5,175 nt of DNA from Methanobacteriota archaeon (GCA_030837265.1 JAUPKV010000411.1:1-5175), one strand, 5' to 3'; positions 1 to 5,175 are shown, counted from the stretch's first letter. The notes: generated by a model not told the origin, from the sequence alone. Numbers and translations are program-made.

Positions 1-35
1 AAGAAAACCTATGAATAAATTTGAAATTACAAAAA

Positions 36-851
36 TCACCGCACACTGCTTAAGAAATCAAGTGTAATTTGGTTAAATTCGGCTGGTTTTTCCATATTAG
101 GTACATGAGCAGTATCGGATAAAATAATTTTCTTTGCTCCACTTATCTTATTGACAAGCAGGTCAGCTGCTCTCAAAATCTCAGGATGGTCTAATGAGCC
201 AACCAAAATTAGTGTGGGAATACTGATTTCTGACAGCCGCTCAACAGCTGGAGGATTAAGGGGGTTGAAGGGTTGGGCATCAGCTTTAGCCCAGGTTTCA
301 TTTTCCACTGCTATCCTGTTCATCTCAGCTGCTTTCTGGCGAATGTGAGGATCTACTTGCTGTGTATGACGGTAGATTCCATCAACCCAGAGGTGAATCT
401 GCAGTTCACTTACACGTTTAAGATCTCCTTTTTCAATTGCTTGAAACATTTCCAAAATTTGAGACGGAGGCTCACCTTGCATTTCGAAGCCTCCAGGGGT
501 CCCATTAACGATAATTAGCGATGATACCATCTCCGGATGTTCAAGTGTAAAGTCTATTACCATTTGCCCTCCCATAGAGCAACCCAGTAAATTTGCACGT
601 TTGATATCGAGTTTCTGTAACAGGTCGTACAGTTCCTGACGGCGAGAAACGGGTTCCGATACAGGGTCAGATTTCCCAAATCCACACATATCAAAGCGAA
701 GTACCTTATAATTTTGTGTAAAAGAATCCCATTGGTCATCCCACATGCGACTATCTACGAAGCCCGCATGGCAGAGCACAAGTGGCTCCCCTTTTCCTTC
801 CATTTCATAGTAGAGTTTCCAATCTTTAAAATCAATGTATCCAGCAGTCAC
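36..851 (-). CDS. Alpha/beta-hydrolase fold protein (serine hydrolase/esterase-like)
   Basis: This complete 271-residue protein has the full signature of the alpha/beta-hydrolase superfamily. An HAG oxyanion-hole motif lies at residues 28-30 and a DMCGFGKSD loop at 54-62. The nucleophile elbow GCSMGG (90-95) puts the catalytic serine at 92. The likely acid is Asp221 in GSLDHPE and the likely base is His249 in TAHVPNMEKP. The length is normal, and a helical cap probably spans about 120-205. No signal peptide or membrane segment is seen, so it should be cytosolic. It resembles the enol-lactonase/carboxylesterase branch, but the substrate cannot be read from sequence. The start is GTG: an in-frame TAA lies at 870-872, no ATG is available in frame, and GAGG sits 7 nt upstream. 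A nearby ATG at 851-853 is out of frame and is followed at once by TGA. Five T residues follow the stop on the coding strand, a weak terminator at best. It is transcribed away from the other genes. The fold and triad are certain; the reaction is unknown. Confidence 0.93.
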   Translation of the reverse strand: MTAGYIDFKDWKLYYEMEGKGEPLVLCHAGFVDSRMWDDQWDSFTQNYKVLRFDMCGFGKSDPVSEPVSRRQELYDLLQKLDIKRANLLGCSMGGQMVIDFTLEHPEMVSSLIIVNGTPGGFEMQGEPPSQILEMFQAIEKGDLKRVSELQIHLWVDGIYRHTQQVDPHIRQKAAEMNRIAVENETWAKADAQPFNPLNPPAVERLSEISIPTLILVGSLDHPEILRAADLLVNKISGAKKIILSDTAHVPNMEKPAEFNQITLDFLSSVR

Positions 852-855
852 ATCT

Positions 856-862
856 GATCCTC
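856..862 (-). promoter_or_regulatory. Ribosome binding site of the hydrolase gene
   Basis: On the minus strand this reads GAGGATC, a partial match to the archaeal Shine-Dalgarno core GGAGGTGATC. The GAGG part ends 7 nt before the GTG codon at 851-849. It decides the start in favour of GTG over the overlapping out-of-frame ATG. Confidence 0.6.
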
Positions 863-904
863 TGAGTTGTTATTTAAGGTACATCAGCATCATTGTCTCT
901 TTTT

Positions 905-916
905 CTTGTATAGAAA
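905..916 (-). promoter_or_regulatory. Possible TATA element of the hydrolase gene
   Basis: On the minus strand this reads TTTCTATACAAG. A TATA box here would start transcription roughly 25 nt further on, near 885. That gives a leader of about 30-35 nt containing the GAGG ribosome binding site. The match to a methanogen TATA box (TTTATATA-like) is only moderate and the surroundings are AT-rich, so this rests mainly on position. Confidence 0.25.
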
Positions 917-1400
917 AACCAACACATTACTTAAGTTTGAAAATAGCTACATTTATTAATAAAATGAATCATTCTCCACATTGTCTTGAGAGCTTAGCAC
1001 GTCTGAATTGTTTTAACACCTATGCTTCCAGTGTAAATTTTGTTTCTTTGATTATTCACATGTTACGGATAATTTAAATATACCTCACTTTTGGATTAAA
1101 TTAATTGATGTTAACTGATATTATTTAGTAATTAGTTACCTTATTTATCTCTAGAATATCTTTTTAATCATTGATTAAGTAAAATATGAGCTTATGCTGG
1201 TAGCAGAAGTTTAAGTTTTACCTTTTAGAATTAGAGTTCCAGTGGAAACTGTGGGTGTGTCTTAATTTTTATAATTAGTTCTGAAAATGTTACTTAACTT
1301 ATTTAATATTATTAATAATTAGTTTAAAGAAGAATTGGAAAATAGTTTAAGAAAGAAATGAAAACTAGGATAAATTACTCTGTGCAATTAAAGGCTAAGG

Positions 1401-1410
1401 AAAGGAGATC
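1401..1410 (+). promoter_or_regulatory. Strong Shine-Dalgarno-like sequence without a start codon
   Basis: AAAGGAGATC contains GGAG plus GATC and closely matches the methanogen anti-Shine-Dalgarno complement GGAGGTGATC. It is the best ribosome-binding-like sequence in the window. No ATG, GTG or TTG follows at usable spacing: the next bases are ATTAAG. From that ATT a lysine-rich frame runs 18 codons to TAA at 1465-1467. A 22-codon frame starting with ATG at 1358 also passes through the site and ends at 1426. It may be a relic of a lost start, a non-standard start, or chance in purine-rich DNA. Confidence 0.3.
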
Positions 1411-1470
1411 ATTAAGAAAAAATTAGATAAGATTAAAGAGAATAGGGATAAGACTAAAAGGAATTAAAAA

Positions 1471-1581
1471 GAGAAAATGGAAAAATGAGAAAATGGAAAA
1501 ATGAGAAAATGAAAAAATGAGAAAATGAAAAAATGAGAAAATGAAAAAATGAGAAAATGAAAAAATGAGAAAATGAAAAAT
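1471..1581 (+). repeat. Seven-copy 16-bp polypurine tandem repeat
   Basis: The unit is gagaaaatgaaaaaat. Copies 1 and 2 have g instead of a at unit position 10, copies 3-6 are identical, and copy 7 (1567-1581) lacks one A and is 15 bp. Each unit is itself two 8-bp halves (gagaaaat and gaaaaaat or ggaaaaat), so the basic period is 8 bp. The plus strand is all purine except one T per 8 bp. Each half-unit makes an ATG at a junction: 13 ATGs at exact 8-bp spacing from 1477 to 1573, then one at 1580 after 7 bp. The ATG at 1580 starts the downstream gene. Because 8 and 16 are not multiples of 3, the ATGs and their overlapping TGAs cycle through all three frames. Such an array can change length by slippage. 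Confidence 0.95.
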
Positions 1582-2272
1582 GGAAATTGAAGATAACATT
1601 TCTGATGATTCCAAGGAGAAACATAATCGCTTACTTGCAAGACTGGAAGACACCAGAGAAAAGATGGATATCGAAACTCAAACTTTTATTGAAGTAGTTA
1701 AGCAATTTACATTAGTGTGGACTCGAAGAGAAATAGAACAGGCCATACTTTCTCTGGAGAATGATTCCTCTTCTAAAAATTCAGCACTTGATAATGAAAA
1801 GCTCAGTCAACTAAAGTCAGGCTTAAAAGAATTGCCCTTCCGAGTACCGCATATTGTAGACTCCCATTTGAATCGGGACGATTATTGGATCCAAAGAAAA
1901 ACGCAGCCGCTGGCAGGAATTTCCAGGGACTATATGGAATTTAAAAAAGATAATATGTTAAAGGAGCTAACAGTAAGCATTCGATTTATACTTGGCTGCT
2001 CCACAGAAATCTTAGAGAACGTGAATGGTGGGAAGCCTGAAGAGAAAGGATGGGTAAAAGAGAGAGGAAAAAGAAAATATGTTTGTTTTCTCAGATTTTC
2101 CGATGAAATGACAGCTTCTTTGAACCGATACTTTGAGAGACTTGAGGATTTTTTTATATTAAATCACGAAATAAAGGAAGAAAGTCAAAGATTACAAGAG
2201 TCAAAGAGACAAAGAGCTTTAAAAAACAGACAAATATCAAAAAGGATAAAACCAAAAGCAGACGAAATATAA
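1580..2272 (+). CDS. Hypothetical charged protein of unknown function (230 aa)
   Basis: I do not recognise this family. The protein is hydrophilic, with no signal peptide or membrane segment, so it is probably cytosolic. The first ~35 residues are acidic and helical-looking. Residues about 36-60 form a mixed amphipathic stretch around FIEVVKQFTLVWTRREIEQA. A serine/asparagine-rich linker (62-72) follows. The middle (85-145) contains PHIVDSHLNRDDYW and a more hydrophobic SIRFILGC. Residues 158-175 (KERGKRKYVCFLRFSDEM) may be a beta hairpin. From about 183 the protein looks like a charged helix or coiled coil, and the last 25 residues are strongly basic, which could suit nucleic-acid contact (inference). 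The start is ATG at the edge of the tandem repeat: an in-frame TGA lies two codons upstream (1574-1576) and the next in-frame ATG is residue 29. There is no clear Shine-Dalgarno sequence. The Xaa-Pro peptidase gene follows after 79 bp on the same strand. Confidence 0.7.
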   Translation: MEIEDNISDDSKEKHNRLLARLEDTREKMDIETQTFIEVVKQFTLVWTRREIEQAILSLENDSSSKNSALDNEKLSQLKSGLKELPFRVPHIVDSHLNRDDYWIQRKTQPLAGISRDYMEFKKDNMLKELTVSIRFILGCSTEILENVNGGKPEEKGWVKERGKRKYVCFLRFSDEMTASLNRYFERLEDFFILNHEIKEESQRLQESKRQRALKNRQISKRIKPKADEI

Positions 2273-2351
2273 AAGATAGATAAGATATTAAAGAAAGACG
2301 AGAAAAGCATTGACAATAAGGATTTTAACCAAACACGCCGAGTTACCTTGC

Positions 2352-3521
2352 ATGATAGATCCAAAATTCAATATAAAGCAGGCCCTTGAAGAAGCTGGAA
2401 CTGACACTTATCTTATGACGGGAAACATTCATAATTCCGACATTTACTATGTCACTAACTTCCTGGCTTCGGACGAATTTGCTTACCTGCAGACTGCAGC
2501 CGGTGATGAAATACTTTTAATTTCGGATATGGAAAAGGGGAGAGCTCAAATAGAGTCAAGGGTTCCTATTATTAAAACGATTCAAGATTTTGGCTTCAGA
2601 GAGAAGTTCAAAGAAAAGAAAGATGCCTCAATTGCCTACGCCGGCTGCATCTCGGATTTGCTCATGGAAAAAAGGATTAAGAGAATTGCAGTACCTTATG
2701 ATTTTCCAACTTTTTATTCGAATTGCCTCAAAGAAACAGGTTTTACAATAGTGCCTGTGAAAAGTCCGTTTAGAAGAATAAGGAGCCGAAAAAGTCCTGA
2801 GGAAATTGAGGCTATAAAATATGCCCAGATGGCAGGAGAAAAGGCTATGGAAGCTGCGATTGCCCTGATAGCAGGAGCAGAAGAAAAGGGAGGAATCCTA
2901 TATCACAATGGGCAGCCGCTAACAGGGATTGGAGTAAATTCAATCATTGATCATAGACTGCTTGATTTTGGATGTGAAACAGAAGAGATTATTATATCAT
3001 GTGGTAAGGATACAGTAAATCCCCATGGGACTACTGATGGTCCTCTCAGGGCAAATGAACCAATTATTCTGGATATATTCCCTAGGAGCAAGAAAAAGCG
3101 TTATTTTGCAGATATGACTCGTACCGTTATCTATGGAGAAGCTACAAAAGAGCTTAAAGAAATGTACGAAGCTGTGCATACAGCCCAGAAAAAAGCTTTT
3201 GAAATGATCAAACCAGAAGTGTCTGCAGCCAGTGTGCACAATGAGGTCTGTAAAACATTCGAGAAGCTGGGCTATGACACCTATAAGAGCGGATCGAAGG
3301 TTGGATTTATTCATTCAACAGGGCACGGAGTCGGACTGGACGTACATGAACTTCCAGGAATAGGAGAAACTGAAGTTTTTCTTGAGACCGGTAACGTGAT
3401 TACTATCGAACCTGGTCTGTACTACCCGGAAATTGGTGGAATCAGACTGGAAGATTTAGTTCTGGTTACTGAGAATGGCTGTGAGAATTTAACATCTTTA
3501 GAGAAAAAATTCGAGTTGTGA
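2352..3521 (+). CDS. Xaa-Pro peptidase (M24B family, prolidase/aminopeptidase P-like)
   Basis: This metallopeptidase of the pita-bread fold cleaves the bond before proline in peptides (Xaa-Pro dipeptidase or aminopeptidase). Residue numbers are for the 389-residue form. A creatinase-type N-terminal domain covers about 5-135. A linker (RRIRSRKSPEEIEAI, about 141-155) leads to the catalytic domain. All five metal ligands are visible: Asp241 (LDIFP), Asp254 (ADMTRT), His325 (STGHGVG), Glu353 (ITIEPG) and Glu367 (RLED). Supporting histidines are His225 (NPHG) and His332 (DVHE). Length is normal, no signal peptide is seen, and the enzyme should be active in the cytosol. The start is uncertain. ATG at 2352 puts the conserved fold right after the start, as is usual. 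A TTG at 2310 would add 14 residues, and each has only a weak GAG upstream. Its stop lies 53 nt before map, so co-transcription is likely. Dipeptidase versus aminopeptidase cannot be settled by eye. Confidence 0.92.
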   Translation: MIDPKFNIKQALEEAGTDTYLMTGNIHNSDIYYVTNFLASDEFAYLQTAAGDEILLISDMEKGRAQIESRVPIIKTIQDFGFREKFKEKKDASIAYAGCISDLLMEKRIKRIAVPYDFPTFYSNCLKETGFTIVPVKSPFRRIRSRKSPEEIEAIKYAQMAGEKAMEAAIALIAGAEEKGGILYHNGQPLTGIGVNSIIDHRLLDFGCETEEIIISCGKDTVNPHGTTDGPLRANEPIILDIFPRSKKKRYFADMTRTVIYGEATKELKEMYEAVHTAQKKAFEMIKPEVSAASVHNEVCKTFEKLGYDTYKSGSKVGFIHSTGHGVGLDVHELPGIGETEVFLETGNVITIEPGLYYPEIGGIRLEDLVLVTENGCENLTSLEKKFEL

Positions 3522-3527
3522 GGATTA

Positions 3528-3543
3528 GGCAATTATTATTGCC
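3528..3543 (+). other. Small perfect hairpin between the two peptidase genes
   Basis: GGCAAT (3528-3533) and ATTGCC (3538-3543) form a perfect 6-bp stem around a 4-nt loop. It begins 6 nt after the stop of the Xaa-Pro peptidase and is followed by the T-rich stretch TTTATTATTAA. It could be a weak terminator, an RNA processing or stabilising element, or chance. It ends about 20 nt before the map ribosome binding site, so it should not block it. Confidence 0.45.
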
Positions 3544-3563
3544 TTTATTATTAACCAATGCAA

Positions 3564-3570
3564 GAAGGGA
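3564..3570 (+). promoter_or_regulatory. Ribosome binding site of map
   Basis: GAAGGGA ends 4 nt before the ATG at 3575, with the GGG core 5 nt from it. It fits the methanogen Shine-Dalgarno pattern moderately well. It supports the internal ATG as the true start rather than the GTG at 3518 that overlaps the preceding stop codon. Confidence 0.55.
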
Positions 3571-3574
3571 TTAC

Positions 3575-4465
3575 ATGACTGATAATTTGAACGGCAAGCA
3601 GATAATCCTTGAAAAATACAGGGAAGCAGGCAGGATACTGAAAATGGTTAGGGATGAGGCTGTAGAGATGATAACAGTTGGAAACAGCCTCTTAAAGGTT
3701 GCGGAATTTGTAGAAAAAAGAACTCTCGAGCTTGGAGGCAGACCAGCCTTTCCCTGCAATATCTCTAGAAACGAGGAAGCTGCTCATGCAACACCAAAGT
3801 CAGGAGACATTGAAGTTTTCAGGAAAGATATGGTGAAGCTTGATCTTGGTGTCCATGTGGACGGATACATTGCAGATGCAGCTGTGACTGTTGATCTCTC
3901 AGGAAATTCCGATATTTTAAAAGCAGCTGAAGAAGCTCTCGCTGCAGCTATTGATCTTGCAAGGCCAGGAATTACTACAGGGAAGATCGGAGCTGCAATA
4001 GAGGACAGTATTCGCGGCTATGGGTTAAATCCTGTGATTAATCTCACAGGCCATGGACTTTCTCAATATGAGGCTCATGATGAACCTCCAATCCCCAATA
4101 AGCGTGTAGAAGGAGGAATAGTTCTTAAAGAAGGGGATGTGTTCGCAATCGAACCTTTCGCTACTGATGGAGTCGGGCTCATTCATGACGGAAGCTGGGC
4201 AGAGATATATAGTCTTATAAGAAAAAAGCCAGTCCGCCTGCCTGCTGTCCGAAATGTACTGAAGCAGGTAGAAGAATACAGGGAATTACCCTTTGCTAAA
4301 CGCTGGCTTGTGTCCGACAAACTTGATTTTTCGTTAATACAATTGGAAAAAGCAGGAATTCTCCACTCTTATCCCGTGCTGGTTGAAAGTTCAGGAGGGC
4401 TAGTAGCCCAGGCAGAACATACGATAATAATAACTCATGATGGCTGCGAAGTTACAACAAGATGA
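3575..4465 (+). CDS. map: Methionine aminopeptidase, type 2 (archaeal)
   Basis: This enzyme removes the initiator methionine from new proteins when the second residue is small. It acts in the cytosol on nascent chains. The 296-residue protein has the type 2 M24A layout. The substrate-pocket histidine is His71 in EEAAHATP. The metal ligands are Asp90 (VKLDLG), Asp101 (IADAAVTVD), His160 (LTGHGLSQYEAHDEP), Glu193 (FAIEPFATDG) and Glu281 (QAEHTIIIT). His168 matches the second conserved histidine of the type 2 family. Residues about 208-270 are the helical insert that separates type 2 from type 1 enzymes. Length is typical of archaeal forms, which lack the long N-terminal extension of eukaryotic MetAP2. 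ATG at 3575 is chosen because it has an upstream GAAGGGA and gives a normal N-terminus. An upstream GTG at 3518 overlapping the previous stop would add 19 unusual residues. It probably shares a transcript with the Xaa-Pro peptidase. Confidence 0.96.
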   Translation: MTDNLNGKQIILEKYREAGRILKMVRDEAVEMITVGNSLLKVAEFVEKRTLELGGRPAFPCNISRNEEAAHATPKSGDIEVFRKDMVKLDLGVHVDGYIADAAVTVDLSGNSDILKAAEEALAAAIDLARPGITTGKIGAAIEDSIRGYGLNPVINLTGHGLSQYEAHDEPPIPNKRVEGGIVLKEGDVFAIEPFATDGVGLIHDGSWAEIYSLIRKKPVRLPAVRNVLKQVEEYRELPFAKRWLVSDKLDFSLIQLEKAGILHSYPVLVESSGGLVAQAEHTIIITHDGCEVTTR

Positions 4466-4940
4466 CGAATGAAAAATTTAGCTTCATATTATAATCTGAT
4501 AATTTGCTTTGAGAGTTGCTGTGATAAAATTTCAGTAACTTTCTTCGAAAATAGTCTCTATTTTTAGTAAAAAGTGGATTAGCAAATAAAAAGGATTTAA
4601 AAGAATTATTAGCTGTTTGTTTGATGAGAATTTTTTGTGCGGGATTGTCATGGCTAAACTCATAGGGTTAACCAAGCAATAACTCTTATGAATGGGTTTG
4701 CAGTGGAAATTAAGGGGTTATCGATTTGGTAGTTAACTAATGAGCTATTAAAAATTACTAGGATAAAATATAAAGACCTACAAAAAGAAAAATCCTAAAA
4801 TAGATCGAAATTGGTCAAAAAATATTAAAAAGTAAGTATAATCTAAAAGCTTTTGTAAATTTTCTAACTATACTTTTTATAAACTTTAGAACGCTCAAAA
4901 ATCATAATTTTAAGATTTCCTATTTATTAAAGACAATTTG

Positions 4941-4954
4941 AAAAGTTTAATATA
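4941..4954 (+). promoter_or_regulatory. Probable archaeal promoter (BRE/TATA) of cheY
   Basis: AAAAGTTTAATATA combines a purine-rich BRE-like AAAAG with a TATA box, TTTAATATA (4946-4954). Transcription would start about 25 nt downstream, near 4975-4982, giving a leader of roughly 80-85 nt before the cheY ATG. Leaders of that length are normal in Methanosarcina. A second TATA-like run, TTTTTATAAA at 4874-4883, is possible but further away. Confidence 0.4.
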
Positions 4955-4968
4955 GAGGGCCTCGTATA
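4951..4968. promoter_or_regulatory. G+C-rich imperfect palindrome over the cheY promoter
   Basis: TATA-GAGG-G-CCTC-G-TATA is an inverted repeat with a single central G and one unpaired G on the right side. It overlaps the end of the TATA box and extends toward the predicted start site. It is the only G+C-rich patch in about 150 bp of AT-rich DNA. Its place is where a repressor would block TBP/TFB or polymerase, so it is an operator candidate. This is inference from position and symmetry only. Confidence 0.3.
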
Positions 4969-5049
4969 GTTTTTTAAACAACGATAAAATTGTCTTTTAA
5001 ACCATTCAAAGATAAAACCCAATCAAGAATTATGCTCTTTTGGACGAGA

Positions 5050-5056
5050 GAAGTGA
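5050..5056 (+). promoter_or_regulatory. cheY: Ribosome binding site of cheY
   Basis: GAAGTGA matches six of seven bases of the Shine-Dalgarno segment GAGGTGA and ends 5 nt before the ATG at 5062. It fixes that ATG as the start. Confidence 0.55.
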
Positions 5057-5061
5057 AATAT

Positions 5062-5175
5062 ATGGCTAGAGTTATGATCGTAGACGATGCTGAATTAATG
5101 CGAATGGTAATAAAGGACATTCTTTTAATGCATGGACATGAAGTGGTTGCTGAAGTTAATGATGGTGAAGAGGCC
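5062..5175 (+). CDS. cheY: CheY-type chemotaxis response regulator (5' part, cut by window edge)
   Basis: Only the first 38 codons are present; the frame is open at the right edge. The N-terminus MARVMIVDDAELMRMVIKDIL is the classic first strand and helix of a CheY receiver domain. The acidic pair Asp8-Asp9 would bind Mg2+ for phosphorylation. A second strand (HEVVAEVNDGEEA) follows. The phosphoacceptor aspartate, expected near residue 53-54, lies outside the window. CheY takes phosphate from CheA and, in archaea, signals to the archaellum motor through adaptor proteins (family knowledge). Because cheY often leads a che operon and here follows a long regulatory-looking spacer, it probably starts a chemotaxis operon to the right. 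A larger protein with an N-terminal receiver domain cannot be excluded, but the MRMVIKDIL wording strongly favours single-domain CheY. Confidence 0.88.
   Translation, partial: MARVMIVDDAELMRMVIKDILLMHGHEVVAEVNDGEEA

Larger units (their letters stand above)
852..1470. other. AT-rich spacer without a recognisable gene
   Basis: This divergent spacer lies between the minus-strand hydrolase and the plus-strand gene cluster and must hold the promoters for both. It is strongly AT-rich. The open frames in it are short, have no ribosome binding sites and show no family features. Possible plus-strand TATA stretches are AT-rich runs near 1264-1275 and 1299-1312, but neither stands out from the background. 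The 12-bp palindrome ATTATTAATAAT at 1308-1319 is expected in such DNA. The one sharp signal is AAAGGAGATC at 1401-1410, listed separately. No tRNA, transposase or inverted terminal repeat was seen. Confidence 0.6.
4929..4997. repeat. 11-bp perfect inverted repeat flanking the putative cheY promoter
   Basis: AAAGACAATTT at 4929-4939 is exactly complementary to AAATTGTCTTT at 4987-4997. Allowing one bulged T, pairing extends another two bases outwards. The 47 bp between the arms contain the best TATA box of the region and a small G+C-rich dyad. The arms could be paired binding half-sites for a regulator on either side of the promoter core. If transcription starts upstream, they could instead form an RNA stem. 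An 11-bp perfect match is notable, although AT-rich DNA raises the chance rate. Confidence 0.5.
4466..5061. other. Long AT-rich spacer before cheY
   Basis: This 596-bp stretch separates map from cheY and holds no convincing gene. A 32-codon frame (4469-4567) starts 3 nt after map but lacks a ribosome binding site and family features. Other frames near 4593-4682 and 4689-4733 are shorter. Possible end signals for the map transcript are T-rich runs, notably five T at 4561-4565 after a weak stem around 4542-4558. GTTAAC palindromes occur at 4666-4673 and 4730-4739. A 7-bp inverted repeat AAGTATA/TATACTT (4834-4840 and 4869-4875) encloses the palindrome AAAAGCTTTT (4845-4854). The last 130 bp look like the cheY promoter region and are described separately. 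No RNA gene was recognised. Confidence 0.6.

Noticed and set aside
835..1077. 80-codon plus-strand frame across the start of the hydrolase gene
   Set aside because: It starts inside the hydrolase gene on the opposite strand, would cover that gene's ribosome binding site and promoter, and shows no domain or Shine-Dalgarno sequence.
1358..1426. 22-codon frame (MKTRINYSVQLKAKERRSLRKN), vaguely like a transposase N-terminus
   Set aside because: It is too short to assign, no further transposase sequence follows in any frame, and no terminal inverted repeats were found.
1471..1581. CRISPR array or bent-DNA element
   Set aside because: The units are contiguous with no spacers, so it is not CRISPR. 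A-tracts recur every 8 bp, not every 10-11 bp, so they would not add up to a fixed bend.
1423..1653. Minus-strand open frame rich in Phe, Ser, His, Ile and Leu
   Set aside because: It is the antisense reading of the polypurine tandem repeat. The low-complexity repeated FSFSHFF-like peptide has no ribosome binding site and overlaps the start of a better plus-strand gene.
2310..2351. TTG start adding 14 residues to the Xaa-Pro peptidase
   Set aside because: TTG is a rare start, the added residues are not part of the fold, and the ATG at 2352 fits the family N-terminus. It is not fully excluded because neither start has a strong ribosome binding site.
2997..3314. 105-codon minus-strand frame
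   Set aside because: It lies wholly inside the catalytic domain of the Xaa-Pro peptidase, whose motifs are intact; the Cys/Phe/His-rich product is typical of an antisense shadow.
3518..3574. N-terminal extension of map from a GTG overlapping the previous stop codon
   Set aside because: It would add 19 residues (MRIRQLLLPLLL and so on) that look like a signal peptide, which a cytosolic methionine aminopeptidase should not have. The ATG at 3575 has a better ribosome binding site and gives the usual family length.
4469..4567. 32-codon frame starting 3 nt after map
   Set aside because: There is no Shine-Dalgarno sequence, the composition is aromatic- and Cys-rich with no recognisable pattern, and the length is expected by chance.
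4620..4680. Possible C/D-box small RNA (TGATGA at 4622-4627)
   Set aside because: No matching D box (CTGA) lies at suitable spacing and no C'/D' pair is present.

Overview
The window looks like a methanogenic archaeon of the Methanosarcina type. Three things suggest this. The last complete gene is an archaeal type 2 methionine aminopeptidase. Compact genes of moderate G+C are separated by long, very AT-rich spacers. Promoter-like stretches are TATA boxes rather than bacterial -35/-10 pairs. The genus is inferred from protein flavour and codon style, not from a database search.

Layout, left to right. (1) A complete alpha/beta-hydrolase gene on the minus strand (36-851), starting with GTG behind a Shine-Dalgarno sequence. 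(2) An AT-rich spacer of about 600 bp (852-1470) with no convincing gene. It contains one strong ribosome-binding-like sequence that has no start codon after it. (3) A 111-bp polypurine tandem repeat (1471-1581): seven copies of a 16-bp unit carrying an ATG every 8 bp. The last repeat-derived ATG is the apparent start of the next gene. (4) Three plus-strand genes: an unassigned 230-residue charged protein (1580-2272), an M24B Xaa-Pro peptidase (2352-3521) and methionine aminopeptidase map (3575-4465). A small perfect hairpin lies between the last two. (5) A second AT-rich spacer of about 600 bp (4466-5061) ending in a likely promoter for the next gene, with two nearly concentric dyad symmetries around the TATA box. 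(6) The first 38 codons of a CheY-type response regulator, running off the right edge.

How the genes fit together: the two M24 peptidases share the pita-bread fold and plausibly act in N-terminal methionine removal and Xaa-Pro dipeptide turnover, so their pairing makes functional sense. The hydrolase and CheY belong to other transcription units. cheY probably opens a chemotaxis/archaellum operon to the right, but that is not visible here. I see no clear defence system, mobile element, CRISPR array or RNA gene. The least explained items are the repeat with its ATG chain, the unassigned protein behind it, and the dyad-rich cheY promoter.
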